From NCBI RefSeq assembly GCF_001418225.1, contig NZ_LIPT01000001.1, forward strand, positions 248,001-312,000: a DNA stretch of 64,000 nt. The letters run 5' to 3'. Within the stretch, counting starts at the first letter, position 1. Each line of letters starts with the position of its first letter. The DNA is from Pannonibacter indicus. Its GTDB lineage: Bacteria > Pseudomonadota > Alphaproteobacteria > Rhizobiales > Stappiaceae. The notes below the pieces were generated by a model. That model did not search any database and was not told the origin of the DNA. It was given only the letters and a program-made list of their open reading frames with translations. This document shows positions 1 through 9,224 of this stretch, piece by piece. The position numbers were made by a program, and so were the translations under genes.

Positions 1-46
1 TAAAAAAGGCGGCCGGATGGAAATGAAAGCCTCCATCCAGCCGCCT
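1..46 (-). terminator. Intrinsic terminator of the MarR gene
   Basis: Read on the minus strand, a 14-bp stem (GGCGGCTGGATGGA pairing with TCCATCCGGCCGCC, one mismatch) is followed by TTTTTT. It lies directly after the stop codon of the MarR gene. Confidence 0.85.
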
Positions 47-56
47 CTTGCATTCA

Positions 57-593
57 TTACATGGCCGCAGCTGCCCGCGCCGCCTGATCGTAGGAGCCGG
101 AGACAGAGCGCAGGATGGCCGCAAGGCGCGACAGTTCCTTCTCGTCAAAGCCGATGGCCTTGACCGGCTGCACCAGCAGCGCCTCGCGCAGGCGGCGGTA
201 TTCGAGACATGCCTTTTCGCCTTCAGGCGTGATCGCCACCGTCTTCTCCTTGCCCCGCCGCCCGGAGACGATCAGCTTGGCGGCTTCAAGCTTCTTCAGC
301 GCATAGGACACGGTGTAGGTATCCTCGATATTCAGCACGAGGCAGAGATCGGCCAGCGTCTTGGCCCTGCCCCGGTGATTGATCGAGTGCAGCACCTGGA
401 CGTCCAGCGGGCTCATGCCCGGCACACCGGCAGCAGCCATGCAGCGGACCATCCAGCGGTAATAGGCGTTGATCATCATCGTCACGCCGAACTCCACCTC
501 CGACAGCGACGGCATGGCGCCAGAAGCCAGATGGGCGGCGGACACGACCGGACCGATCGGAGCCAGTTCCTGCGGTTCTTCTTTTTCTGTCAT
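57..593 (-). CDS. MarR-family winged-helix transcriptional regulator
   Basis: A 178-residue DNA-binding regulator. A central winged helix-turn-helix (about residues 60-125) carries a recognition-helix region ending YALKKLEAAKLI and a basic wing with GRRGKEKTVAITPEG, typical of MarR/HTH_27 proteins. Helical segments on both sides would form the dimer interface. The ATG at 593 is preferred over an upstream TTG because GGGGAG lies before it and the protein then begins MTEKEEPQE. The gene is divergent from the FAD oxidoreductase-TRAP-HyuAB cluster, so control of that cluster is a reasonable inference. The ligand is unknown. Confidence 0.85.
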   Translation of the reverse strand: MTEKEEPQELAPIGPVVSAAHLASGAMPSLSEVEFGVTMMINAYYRWMVRCMAAAGVPGMSPLDVQVLHSINHRGRAKTLADLCLVLNIEDTYTVSYALKKLEAAKLIVSGRRGKEKTVAITPEGEKACLEYRRLREALLVQPVKAIGFDEKELSRLAAILRSVSGSYDQAARAAAAM

Positions 594-951
594 TGGTCCA
601 GCACATCTCCCCGGTGCGAAATCCCACAATCAAACGCAGCTGCAAACTACCCGACAGATACGCGCCCCAGCAACAGACCCTAAGCCGGCCGCTTGCGCAG
701 ATATGACATGCACCTGCTGTTTTACCGGGCACTTTGCCGTCCCGATAATGCACCGGCATGAAAAGACCGCGCATTCCTGCGGCTTAACCGCAGATATTAT
801 GCTTGCAAATTCGTCAGGACAGCGCCAGCCGAAACAGCGATGATTTATTGACATTTTATCGGCGTCAATTACCGTTCCGGCAGGGACTGTGAGTTGGGAG
901 GCTTTGCAGCATGACAGGAAGATCAAGCAGGCCGTTTGAGGCTGTTGCTGC
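594..951. promoter_or_regulatory. Divergent intergenic region, MarR gene / FAD oxidoreductase
   Basis: This 358-bp stretch holds no convincing gene. It contains a small dyad at 777-793 (CTGCGG-N5-CCGCAG). At 844-871 there is an AT-rich stretch with TTTATTGACA and, in direct orientation, TTTATCGGCG. Both resemble the half-site TTTATCGACA of the palindrome at 5411-5433. It probably carries both divergent promoters. Confidence 0.5.
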
Positions 952-2199
952 ATGAGCGTTTCCGGCCCCATTGCCGTCATCGGTGCAGGCATTGCCGGTG
1001 TATCAACCGCCGTCTGGCTCGCACGCTCAGGCGCCAATGTGATCCTGATTGACCGGCAGGAGCCGGGCGAGGCCACCTCCTTTGGCAATGGCGGCGTGCT
1101 TGCCGCCTGCGCCATCGTGCCGGTGACGGTGCCGGGTCTCATTCGCAAGGCGCCCGGCATGCTGATGGACCCGGACAGCCCCCTGTTCCTGCGCTGGCCC
1201 TATCTGCCGAAGCTGCTGCCCTTCCTCACCCGCTATCTTGCCAACTGCCGGGCCGACCGGGTGGAGGCGATCTCGCGCGGGCTGGCCCTGCTCAATGCCG
1301 ACAGCCTCGCCCAGCATCAGGCACTGGCAGGCGGTACGGAAGCCGAGCGCTGGCTGGTACCTTCCGATTATGTCTTCCGCTATCCGGACCGCGCCGCCTT
1401 TGAAGGTGACAGCTTCGGCTGGAACCTGCGCCGTCAGGCCGGCTTCGAGTGGGACGAGATCGAGGGGGCTGCGCTGGCGGACTATGATCCTCTGTTCAGT
1501 CCGAAGAACAGCTTTGCGGTGCGGTTGAAGAACCATGGCCGGATCAGCGACCCCGGCCGCTATGTAAAGGCTCTTGCAGGGCATTTTCTCTCTCTGGGCG
1601 GAACGTTCCGGCGTGCGGAGATATTCGATTTCCGTATCGGTCCGGACGGTCTGGAGGGACTTGAAACAAGCGATGGTTTCATCGCCTGCGGCAAGGCTGT
1701 TCTGGCCACCGGTGTCTGGTCGAAGCCCCTGATGGCAAAGCTGGGCCTCTCCGTGCCGCTGGAAAGCGAGCGCGGCTATCACCTCGAACTCATCGAGCCC
1801 AGCGCCATGCCGGCCGCGCCCACCATGATGACATCGGGCAAGTTCGTGGTCACGCCGATGGAAGGCCGCATCCGGCTGGCGGGTATCGTCGAGTTCGGCG
1901 GGCTCGATGCAGGCCCCAGCGAAGCGCCCTTCGCGCTGCTGGAGCGGCAGGCCCGCGCTGCCATGCCCGGCCTCACCTGGCGCGAGACCAGCCGCTGGAT
2001 GGGCCACCGTCCCGCCCCTTCCGACAGCCTGCCGCTGATCGGCGAAGTGCCCGGCTGCCGTGATGTGATCGCCGCCTTCGGCCATCATCACATCGGCCTG
2101 ACCGCAGGCCCCAAGACGGGGCGCTTCGTGTCTGGCATGCTGACGGGCCAGAAGACCAACTCCGATCTTTCCGCCTTTGATCCGGCACGGTTCGCCTGA
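952..2199 (+). CDS. FAD-dependent oxidoreductase, D-amino-acid dehydrogenase (DadA) type
   Basis: A 415-residue cytoplasmic or membrane-associated flavoprotein of the DAO/DadA family. The N-terminal Rossmann motif is AVIGAGIAGVSTAVWLA (about residues 8-24), with an acidic ribose-binding residue in LIDRQEPG. The middle holds the substrate domain, and the C-terminal FAD-closing segment contains PLIGEVPGC and GHHHIGLT. The family oxidatively deaminates D-amino acids or secondary amines such as proline-type compounds. It is followed by TRAP transporter genes 81 bp downstream, so it probably oxidises the imported compound. The exact substrate cannot be read from the sequence. Confidence 0.85.
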   Translation: MSVSGPIAVIGAGIAGVSTAVWLARSGANVILIDRQEPGEATSFGNGGVLAACAIVPVTVPGLIRKAPGMLMDPDSPLFLRWPYLPKLLPFLTRYLANCRADRVEAISRGLALLNADSLAQHQALAGGTEAERWLVPSDYVFRYPDRAAFEGDSFGWNLRRQAGFEWDEIEGAALADYDPLFSPKNSFAVRLKNHGRISDPGRYVKALAGHFLSLGGTFRRAEIFDFRIGPDGLEGLETSDGFIACGKAVLATGVWSKPLMAKLGLSVPLESERGYHLELIEPSAMPAAPTMMTSGKFVVTPMEGRIRLAGIVEFGGLDAGPSEAPFALLERQARAAMPGLTWRETSRWMGHRPAPSDSLPLIGEVPGCRDVIAAFGHHHIGLTAGPKTGRFVSGMLTGQKTNSDLSAFDPARFA

Positions 2200-2279
2200 A
2201 GGAAAAAGGCGCAAGACGCAAGAAGAACCAACCGGCCCAGGCAACGCATCCTGAGGCCAGAACCTGAGGGGAAGTAAGG

Positions 2280-3260
2280 ATGACACGCATGATGAAGACC
2301 GCCATTCTGGCCAGCGTCTGCAGCGCAGCGCTGGCTCAGGCCGCCATGGCTGAAAAGTGGGACATGCCGCTGGCCTATCCGGCCAGCAACTACCACACCG
2401 AAAACGTCGTCGAATTCGCCGCCTGCGTGAAGGAAGCCACGGGCGGTGAGATCGATATCGTCGCCCATCCGAATGGTTCGCTCTTCGGCGGTGCCGATAT
2501 CAAGCGCGCTGTCCAGACCGGTCAGGTGCCGATCGGCGAGCGCCTGCTGTCCGCCCATGCCAACGAGAACCCGCTGTTCGGCGTGGACAGCATTCCCTTC
2601 CTCGCAACTTCCTTTGAAGAAAGTGGCAAGCTGTGGGACGCGGCTGGTCCGGCCGTCGCCGAGGCGCTGGACGAGCAGAACCTCGTCCTGATCTATACCG
2701 TGCCGTGGCCGCCGCAGGGCCTCTATTTCAAGAAGGAAGTGAACTCGGTTGCCGACATGAAGGGCACGAAGTTCCGCGCCTATAACGCCGCCACCTCCAA
2801 GATCGCCGAGCTGACCGGCATGGCGGCCGTGCAGATTGAAGCTGCCGAAGTGCCGCAGGCCTTTGCCACGGGCGTGACCGAGTCCATGATGTCCTCCGGC
2901 GCAACTGGCTTTGACAGCAAGCTCTGGGAAAGCGGCGTCACCAATTTCTACGAAGTGAATGCCTGGCTTCCGCGCAACGCCGTGTTCGTCAACAAGGACA
3001 GCTACGCCGCCCTGACCGACGCCCAGAAGGCCGCCTTCACCGATTGCGGTGCCAAGGCTGAAGCCGCCGGCCTCGAAAAGGCCATTGCCTACACCACCAA
3101 GACGCTGGAAGGCCTCACCGCCAACGGCGTGAAGGTGGCCCCGCCCTCCGATCAGCTGAAGGCGGACCTGCAGGCCGTGGGCGAGACCATGACCAGCGAC
3201 TGGCTGGCCGCAGCCGGCGACAAGGGCAAGGCCGTCATCGACGCCTACAAGGCGAAGTAA
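2280..3260 (+). CDS. TRAP transporter substrate-binding protein, DctP family
   Basis: A 326-residue periplasmic binding protein with a Sec signal peptide (positively charged start, hydrophobic core, cleavage near AMA-EK at residue 24). The mature part has the DctP fold: the ligand-binding region includes KFRAYNAATSKIAELTGM and the sequence runs to VIDAYKAK. It should capture the ligand for the small and large permeases encoded next. The ATG at 2280 follows GGGGAAGTAAGG. The following gap holds two strong hairpins, which would favour high levels of this component over the membrane subunits. Confidence 0.92.
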   Translation: MTRMMKTAILASVCSAALAQAAMAEKWDMPLAYPASNYHTENVVEFAACVKEATGGEIDIVAHPNGSLFGGADIKRAVQTGQVPIGERLLSAHANENPLFGVDSIPFLATSFEESGKLWDAAGPAVAEALDEQNLVLIYTVPWPPQGLYFKKEVNSVADMKGTKFRAYNAATSKIAELTGMAAVQIEAAEVPQAFATGVTESMMSSGATGFDSKLWESGVTNFYEVNAWLPRNAVFVNKDSYAALTDAQKAAFTDCGAKAEAAGLEKAIAYTTKTLEGLTANGVKVAPPSDQLKADLQAVGETMTSDWLAAAGDKGKAVIDAYKAK

Positions 3261-3273
3261 TCCATGAAATCAG

Positions 3274-3297
3274 CCTGTCCGGAAACTTCCGGACAGG
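3274..3297 (+). repeat. Intercistronic hairpin 1 in the TRAP operon
   Basis: A perfect 11-bp inverted repeat (CCTGTCCGGAA / TTCCGGACAGG) with a 2-nt centre lies 14 bp after the dctP-like stop codon. No U-tract follows, so it looks like an mRNA-stabilising or attenuating hairpin rather than a full terminator. Confidence 0.8.
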
Positions 3298-3310
3298 TCC
3301 ATTCCCCCCG

Positions 3311-3333
3311 CCTGTCCGGGTATACCGGACAGG
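3311..3333 (+). repeat. Intercistronic hairpin 2 in the TRAP operon
   Basis: A second inverted repeat with 9-bp arms (CCTGTCCGG / CCGGACAGG) and a GTATA centre. It shares arm sequence and 3' flank (CCATTCCC) with hairpin 1, so the two form a direct tandem of hairpin units. Confidence 0.8.
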
Positions 3334-3485
3334 CCCATTCCCGAAGTCTTGCGGATGGCAGGTTCCCGCGCGCAAGGTTTCCGGCATGGTGCCTGAAGGG
3401 GCAAAGAGGCTGGTGCTGCAAGGTGCCGGAAAGCCGGCCCCTTTCAAAAAAGAAGGGCAGGCGCCATGGCGAAGAGGGGAACCTG

Positions 3486-4022
3486 ATGCTTGAAAGATCC
3501 GGACATGCGCTGCTGCGCGTCCTTGATGGCCTGTACCGGGCCGGAGCCGTGCTTGCGGCAATCAGCCTGGTGATGATCCTTGTGATCATCGTTGCACAGA
3601 TGGGCGCCCGCTGGCTGGGCATCACCTTTCCAGGAGCCGCCAATTATGCCGGTTATGCAATGGCCTCCGCGTCTTTCCTTGCCTTTGCCCATGCGCTGAA
3701 AAGCGGCACGCATATCCGTGTCGGGCTGCTGCTGAACCTTGCCGGGCGGCATGTGCGCTGGGTTGAGGCCTGGTGCCTTGCCATCGGCTCGGCGCTTGGC
3801 TGGTATCTGACCTGGTATGCGGTGAAAGCCGTCTACTGGTCCCGCAAGCTGCATGACATCAGTCAGGGGCAGGATCAGACGCCGCTCTGGATCCCCCAGT
3901 CGGCCATGGCCGCAGGCGCTGCCCTGCTTGCCATTGCTCTCACCGAAAGCTTCTTCCGGGTACTCGTCACCGGCCGCACCGGCATTGCTGCCGGGACCGG
4001 CGAACAGTCCCACGCGGAGTAA
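3486..4022 (+). CDS. TRAP transporter small permease, DctQ family
   Basis: A 178-residue inner-membrane protein with four predicted membrane helices (about residues 18-40, 52-70, 92-117 and 138-160). The segment KSGTHIRVGLLL after helix 2 matches the conserved DctQ loop. The frame is open upstream through the hairpin region, but the ATG at 3486 follows AGAGGGGAACC and gives the normal DctQ length. The gene ends 5 bp before the large permease start, as expected for co-translated subunits. Confidence 0.88.
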   Translation: MLERSGHALLRVLDGLYRAGAVLAAISLVMILVIIVAQMGARWLGITFPGAANYAGYAMASASFLAFAHALKSGTHIRVGLLLNLAGRHVRWVEAWCLAIGSALGWYLTWYAVKAVYWSRKLHDISQGQDQTPLWIPQSAMAAGAALLAIALTESFFRVLVTGRTGIAAGTGEQSHAE

Positions 4023-4027
4023 GCCCG

Positions 4028-5335
4028 ATGGAAGCCATTGCTCCGATTGTAATTTTTCTCTTCGTCCTGTTCCTGCTGCTGGGCACCGGCGTGTGGGTGG
4101 GCCTTGCCCTGCTGGGCGTAGCCTTCGCCGGCATGGAACTCTTCACGTCGCGCCCCGCCGGTGACGCGATGATCACCGTCATCTGGGCGGCGTCCTCCTC
4201 CTGGACGCTGACGGCCCTGCCGCTGTTCATCTGGATGGGCGAGATCCTCTACCGCACCCGCCTGTCGCAGGACATGTTCCGCGGCCTTGCTCCCTGGATG
4301 GGCGGACTGCCCGGCGGGCTGATGCACACCAATGTCGCGGGCTGCACCGTCTTTGCCGCCGTCTCCGGTTCCTCTGCCGCAACGCTGACGACCGTCGGCA
4401 AGATGACCATTCCGGAGCTGCGCAAGCGCGGCTATCCGGAAAAGACCATCATCGGCACGCTGGCAGGCTCGGCCACGCTCGGCTTGATGATCCCGCCATC
4501 GCTGACGCTGATCGTCTATGGCGTGACGACGAATGAATCCATCACCCGCCTGTTCATGGCCGGCGTCATTCCCGGTCTCGTTCTGGCCGCCCTGTTCATG
4601 GGCTATATCGCCGTCTATTCAAAGGTTTCGAAGGACTATAATCCAAAGCCGGAACCGGTCATGTCTCTGGCTGAGAAGCTGAAGAACTCCCGGTTTCTGC
4701 TGCCCGTCCTTGCTCTCATCGTGGTGGTCATCGGCTCCATGTACGCAGGCCTTGCCACGGCAACGGAAGCGGCCGCCCTCGGCGTCATCGGATCACTGCT
4801 TCTGGCACTGGCGCAAGGCTCCCTCACCTGGAAGTCCTTCGGCGAAAGCCTGATGGGCGCCACCCGCACCTCCGCCATGGTGGCGCTCATTCTGGCGGGC
4901 GCTGCGTTCCTGTCGCTTTCCATGGGCTTCACCGGCCTGCCGCGTGCGCTCGCAGGGTGGATCGGCGGCATGGAGCTTTCCAAGTTCCAGCTGCTGCTGG
5001 CGCTGCTGGTGTTCTACATCGTCATCGGCTGCTTCCTGGATGGCATTTCCTCCGTGGTGCTGACCATGGCCGTGGTGGAACCGATGATCCGTCAGGCAGG
5101 CATTGATGTGCTCTGGTTCGGCATCTTTATCGTGGTGGTGGTCGAAATGGCACAGATCACGCCGCCTATTGGCTTCAACCTGTTCGTCTTGCAGGGCATG
5201 ACCAGCCATCCGATGTCCTACATCGCCCGTGCTGCCCTGCCGATGTTCTTCATCATGGTGGTGATGGTGATGCTGCTGATCGTGTTCCCCGAACTGGCCA
5301 CCTGGCTGCCCATGAACATGGCGAACAGGGGGTGA
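4028..5335 (+). CDS. TRAP transporter large permease, DctM family
   Basis: A 435-residue inner-membrane transporter subunit with about twelve hydrophobic helices. It shows family motifs such as GCTVFAAVSGSSAATLTTVG, TLAGSATLGLMIPPSLTLI and QITPPIGFNLFVLQGM. It should couple sodium-driven uptake with the DctQ-like and DctP-like proteins encoded upstream. The length and termini are normal for DctM. Confidence 0.93.
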   Translation: MEAIAPIVIFLFVLFLLLGTGVWVGLALLGVAFAGMELFTSRPAGDAMITVIWAASSSWTLTALPLFIWMGEILYRTRLSQDMFRGLAPWMGGLPGGLMHTNVAGCTVFAAVSGSSAATLTTVGKMTIPELRKRGYPEKTIIGTLAGSATLGLMIPPSLTLIVYGVTTNESITRLFMAGVIPGLVLAALFMGYIAVYSKVSKDYNPKPEPVMSLAEKLKNSRFLLPVLALIVVVIGSMYAGLATATEAAALGVIGSLLLALAQGSLTWKSFGESLMGATRTSAMVALILAGAAFLSLSMGFTGLPRALAGWIGGMELSKFQLLLALLVFYIVIGCFLDGISSVVLTMAVVEPMIRQAGIDVLWFGIFIVVVVEMAQITPPIGFNLFVLQGMTSHPMSYIARAALPMFFIMVVMVMLLIVFPELATWLPMNMANRG

Positions 5336-5410
5336 GCCCTTCGGGCCGCAATGCGTCAGCGCTGGAGAGGCCCGAGCTAAGGACAAACGGCAAGTTGATT
5401 TCAAAAATAA

Positions 5411-5433
5411 TTTATCGACAAAATGTCGATAAA
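5411..5433. promoter_or_regulatory. Perfect 23-bp palindrome upstream of the HyuAB gene
   Basis: The arms TTTATCGACA and TGTCGATAAA are separated by AAA, giving a perfect dyad 51 bp before the ATG of the hydantoinase/oxoprolinase gene. Its size and symmetry suit a MarR-type dimer. Related half-sites lie upstream of the first gene of the cluster at 844-864. Confidence 0.65.
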
Positions 5434-5483
5434 AACATAGCTTGAAATCCAGCCATGGAAGAACCGTACCCAGAGGGACGAAA

Positions 5484-8400
5484 ATGAACGGTCAGTGGGA
5501 TTTCTGGATTGATCGCGGCGGCACCTTCACCGACATCGTCGGCCGCACGCCCGATGGGACAATCCGCGCGCACAAGGTGCTTTCCGAAAACCCGGAAGCC
5601 TACCGGGACGCCGCCGTGCAAGGTATCCGCGAGCTGATGGGCCTGGCCGCCGGGGACCCGATCCCCTCCGGCGCCATCGCCACTGTGAAGATGGGCACGA
5701 CGGTCGCCACCAACGCCCTTCTGGAGCGCAAGGGCGAGCGCACGGCGCTGATCACCACCAAGGGCTTCCGCGACGCGCTGGCCATCGGCTATCAGGCCCG
5801 GCCGGACATTTTCGCCAAGGAAATCATCAAGCCGGAACTGCTCTATGAGAGCGTCCACGAGGTGAGCGAGCGCCTGCGCGCCGATGGCACGCTGGAAACG
5901 CCGCTGGACGAAGCGGAAGCCCGCGCGGCACTGGAAGCAGCCTGGAACGCAGGCATCCGCTCCGTCGCCATCGTCTTCATGCACGCCTATGCCTATCCGG
6001 ATCACGAGAAGCGCGTCGCCGCCATCGCCCGCGAAGTGGGTTTCCCGCAGATCTCTGTCAGCCATGAAGTCTCGCCGCTGATGAAGCTGGTGGGGCGCGG
6101 CGACACCACAGTGGTGGATGCCTATCTCTCGCCGATCCTGCGCCGCTATGTGCGGCAGGTGCAGGAAGAGCTGGGCGAAGGCCCGCGTCTGATGTTCATG
6201 CAGTCCTCCGGCGGCCTGACGGCGGCGGACCTTTTCCAGGGCAAGGACGCGATCCTCTCCGGCCCGGCGGGCGGCGTTGTCGGCGCAGTCGAAACCTCGC
6301 GGCTTGCGGGCTTCGAAAAGGTCATCGGCTTCGACATGGGCGGCACATCGACGGATGTCTGCCATTTCGACGGCACTTATGAGCGCGCCTTCGAGACGGA
6401 AGTCGCCGGTGTGCGCATGCGGGCGCCGATGATGATGATCCACACGGTGGCCGCTGGTGGCGGCTCGATCCTGCATTACCGCGACGGGCGCTTCCAGGTC
6501 GGCCCGGATTCGGCAGGCGCCAACCCCGGCCCCAAGTGCTACCGGCGCGGCGGCCCGCTGGCCGTGACCGATGCCAATGTCATGACCGGCAAGCTGATCC
6601 CGGATTTCTTCCCGAAGATCTTCGGCCCCAACCGGGACGAGGCGCTGGACGCAGACGCCGTGAAGACGGCCTTTGCCGAACTCGCGGACAAGATCGGCGG
6701 CGGGCGCAAGCCGGAGGAAGTGGCCGACGGCTTCCTGCGCATTGCCGTCGAGAACATGGCCAATGCCATCAAGAAGATCTCCGTCCAGCGCGGCTATGAC
6801 GTGACGGGCTATGCCCTCACCTGCTTTGGCGGTGCGGGCGGCCAGTCCGGCTGCATGGTGGCCGACAGCCTGGGCATGGAGACGGTGATCCTGCATCCCT
6901 TCTCCGGCATTCTCTCCGCCTATGGCATGGGCCTTGCCGACATCCGCGCCAGCCGCCAGCAGGCGGTGATCAAGCGGCTGGAAGAGGCACTGATGCCCGC
7001 GCTCGACGCGCTGCGCGCAGAGCTTGCCACCCAGACCGAGGCCGAGCTGAAGGCACAGGGCGTGTCGGGCGATGATTGCGAAACGCTGGCTCGTGCGCAT
7101 CTGCGCTACGAGGGCACCGACACGCCCCTGCCCGTGCTGCTGGCGAGCCCCGCAGAAATGATGGCCGCCTTCGAGGAAGCCCACCGCAAGCAGTTCGGCT
7201 TTGCCTATGAAAACAAGCCAGTGGTGGTGGAAGCCCTTGAGGTGGAAAGCTCCGGTGGCGGCGCCGGCATCACCGAGCCGGATCATCCGCTCACCGAAGG
7301 CACACCGGAGCCCGCCCGCACCACCCGCGTCTATGCGTCCGGTCAGTGGCATGAGGCAGGCGTTTACCTGCGTGCGGGGCTGAAGCCCGGCATGAAGGTG
7401 CCCGGCCCTGCCCTTGTCATCGAGCCGCATGCGACAATCGTCGTGGAGCCGGGCTGGCAGGCGGAGATCAACGTCAAGGACCACGTGATCCTGCGCCGTG
7501 TCGTGCCACTGGAGCGCTCTGCCGCCATCGGCACCCATGCCGACCCGGTGATGCTGGAGGTGTTCAACAACCTCTTCATGTCCATCGCCGAGCAGATGGG
7601 CATGACCCTGCAGAACACCGCCTATTCGGTGAACATCAAGGAACGGCTGGACTTCTCCTGCGCCGTGTTCGACCGCAACGGCGCGCTGGTGGCCAATGCG
7701 CCGCACATGCCGGTGCATCTGGGCTCCATGGACCGGTCCGTCGAGACGGTGATCAAGCTCAACCAGGGCAAGATCCGCCCCGGCGACGTCTTCGCCCTCA
7801 ACGCCCCCTACAACGGCGGCACACATCTGCCGGATATCACCGTCGTCTCGCCGGTGTTTGACGATGCGGGCGAAGAGATCCTGTTCTGGTCCGCCAGCCG
7901 CGGCCACCATGCGGATGTGGGCGGCTCGGCCCCCGGCTCCATGACCCCGCTTGCCACCACGGTGGACGAGGAAGGCGTGCTGATCGACAACTTCAAGCTT
8001 GTCGATCAGGGCCGGTTCCGCGAGGCGGAACTGATCGAGCTGCTGACTTCCCATCCATATCCGGTGCGCAACGTCCACCAGAACGTTGCCGACCTGAAGG
8101 CGCAGATTGCAGCCAACGAAAAGGGCATTCAGGAACTGCGCAAGATGGTCGCCCACTTCGGCCTCGACGTGGTGCAGGCCTATATGGGCCATGTGCAGGA
8201 CAATGCCGAGGAAAGCGTCCGCCGGGTGATCTCCGCCCTGAAGGACAGCGCCTGCGACTACCCAACCGATCAGGGCTCGGTGATCAGGGTGAAGATCACC
8301 GTCGACAAGGACAAGCGCGAGGCAACCGTTGACTTCACCGGCACCAGCCCGGTGGCAGCCAACAACTTCAACGCGCCGGAGCCGGTGACCCGCGCGGCCG

Positions 8401-9071
8401 TGCTCTACTGCTTCCGCGTCATGGTGGACGGCCATATCCCGATGAATGCGGGCTGCCTCAGGCCCATCCGCATCATCCTGCCGGATGGCTGCATGCTGAA
8501 GCCGGAATATCCGGCGGCCGTTGTGGCGGGTAATGTGGAGACCTCGCAGCACGTCACCAACGCCCTGTTCGCGGCACTGGGGGCGATGGCGAACAGCCAA
8601 GGCTCCATGAACAACCTGACCTTCGGCAACAACACCTACCAGTACTACGAAACCATCTGCTCCGGCTCACCCGCCGGTCCCGGTTTCAACGGCACGGACG
8701 CGGTGCATGTGCACATGACCAACTCCCGCCTGACCGATCCGGAGGTGCTGGAATTCCGCTTCCCTGTGCTGCTGGAGGACTTCCACATCCGCAAGGGCTC
8801 GGGCGGCAAGGGCAAATGGTCCGCAGGCGGCGGCACCCGCCGCACCCTGCGTTTCCTGGAGAAGATGGATCTCGCCATCCTCAGCTCCCACCGCACCATC
8901 GCCCCGAAGGGCATGGAAGGAGGCGAGGACGGGCAGCTTGGCCGCACGGAAGTGCGCCGTCTCGACGGGCGCATCGAGGTGCTGAAGGGCTGCGACCAGA
9001 CCGTTCTGGAGCCGGGCGAGGCAGTGACCATGATCACCCCCACGGCCGGTGGCTGGGGCCGGCCGGACTAA
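5484..9071 (+). CDS. Fused HyuA-HyuB hydantoinase / 5-oxoprolinase-family protein
   Basis: A 1195-residue ATP-dependent amidohydrolase. The N-terminal HyuA part begins [18 protein letters not shown] and contains the ATPase motif [16 protein letters not shown] near residue 285 and [16 protein letters not shown] near residue 450. The C-terminal HyuB part starts near residue 690 ([18 protein letters not shown]) and includes [13 protein letters not shown] and [10 protein letters not shown]. The full-length fusion matches 5-oxoprolinase, which opens 5-oxoproline to glutamate using ATP, but hydantoin- or related lactam-opening enzymes look alike. The ATG at 5484 follows GAGGGACGAAA. With the TRAP transporter and the FAD oxidoreductase it forms a catabolic cluster. 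Confidence 0.9.
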   Translation: MNGQWDFWIDRGGTFTDIVGRTPDGTIRAHKVLSENPEAYRDAAVQGIRELMGLAAGDPIPSGAIATVKMGTTVATNALLERKGERTALITTKGFRDALAIGYQARPDIFAKEIIKPELLYESVHEVSERLRADGTLETPLDEAEARAALEAAWNAGIRSVAIVFMHAYAYPDHEKRVAAIAREVGFPQISVSHEVSPLMKLVGRGDTTVVDAYLSPILRRYVRQVQEELGEGPRLMFMQSSGGLTAADLFQGKDAILSGPAGGVVGAVETSRLAGFEKVIGFDMGGTSTDVCHFDGTYERAFETEVAGVRMRAPMMMIHTVAAGGGSILHYRDGRFQVGPDSAGANPGPKCYRRGGPLAVTDANVMTGKLIPDFFPKIFGPNRDEALDADAVKTAFAELADKIGGGRKPEEVADGFLRIAVENMANAIKKISVQRGYDVTGYALTCFGGAGGQSGCMVADSLGMETVILHPFSGILSAYGMGLADIRASRQQAVIKRLEEALMPALDALRAELATQTEAELKAQGVSGDDCETLARAHLRYEGTDTPLPVLLASPAEMMAAFEEAHRKQFGFAYENKPVVVEALEVESSGGGAGITEPDHPLTEGTPEPARTTRVYASGQWHEAGVYLRAGLKPGMKVPGPALVIEPHATIVVEPGWQAEINVKDHVILRRVVPLERSAAIGTHADPVMLEVFNNLFMSIAEQMGMTLQNTAYSVNIKERLDFSCAVFDRNGALVANAPHMPVHLGSMDRSVETVIKLNQGKIRPGDVFALNAPYNGGTHLPDITVVSPVFDDAGEEILFWSASRGHHADVGGSAPGSMTPLATTVDEEGVLIDNFKLVDQGRFREAELIELLTSHPYPVRNVHQNVADLKAQIAANEKGIQELRKMVAHFGLDVVQAYMGHVQDNAEESVRRVISALKDSACDYPTDQGSVIRVKITVDKDKREATVDFTGTSPVAANNFNAPEPVTRAAVLYCFRVMVDGHIPMNAGCLRPIRIILPDGCMLKPEYPAAVVAGNVETSQHVTNALFAALGAMANSQGSMNNLTFGNNTYQYYETICSGSPAGPGFNGTDAVHVHMTNSRLTDPEVLEFRFPVLLEDFHIRKGSGGKGKWSAGGGTRRTLRFLEKMDLAILSSHRTIAPKGMEGGEDGQLGRTEVRRLDGRIEVLKGCDQTVLEPGEAVTMITPTAGGWGRPD

Positions 9072-9081
9072 TCATTCCCCG

Positions 9082-9113
9082 AAGGGGCGGCGCCGAACGG
9101 TTCCGCCCCTTTT
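9082..9113 (+). terminator. Intrinsic terminator after the HyuAB gene
   Basis: The stem AAGGGGCGG / CCGCCCCTT with a 12-nt loop is followed by TTTT, 10 bp after the stop codon of the HyuAB gene. Confidence 0.85.
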
Positions 9114-9224
9114 GCCATACGCATAAGCCACACACGCAATAGTCATTTGCACTGGTAATACGGCCGCCATACTCCCATATGCCGAAAGTTATTCTCGACC
9201 TGAGCCTATTGGAGGAAATGCCTG

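Noticed and set aside
3264-3485. An N-terminal extension of the DctQ-like protein of 74 residues
   Set aside because: It would be translated through two hairpins, has no DctQ-like character and lacks a ribosome site. The ATG at 3486 has one.
5412-8600. A 1062-codon open frame antisense to the HyuAB gene
   Set aside because: It has no recognisable domain, is His/Arg/Gly-rich as expected for the reverse of a high-GC gene, and the plus-strand protein matches a known family over its whole length.
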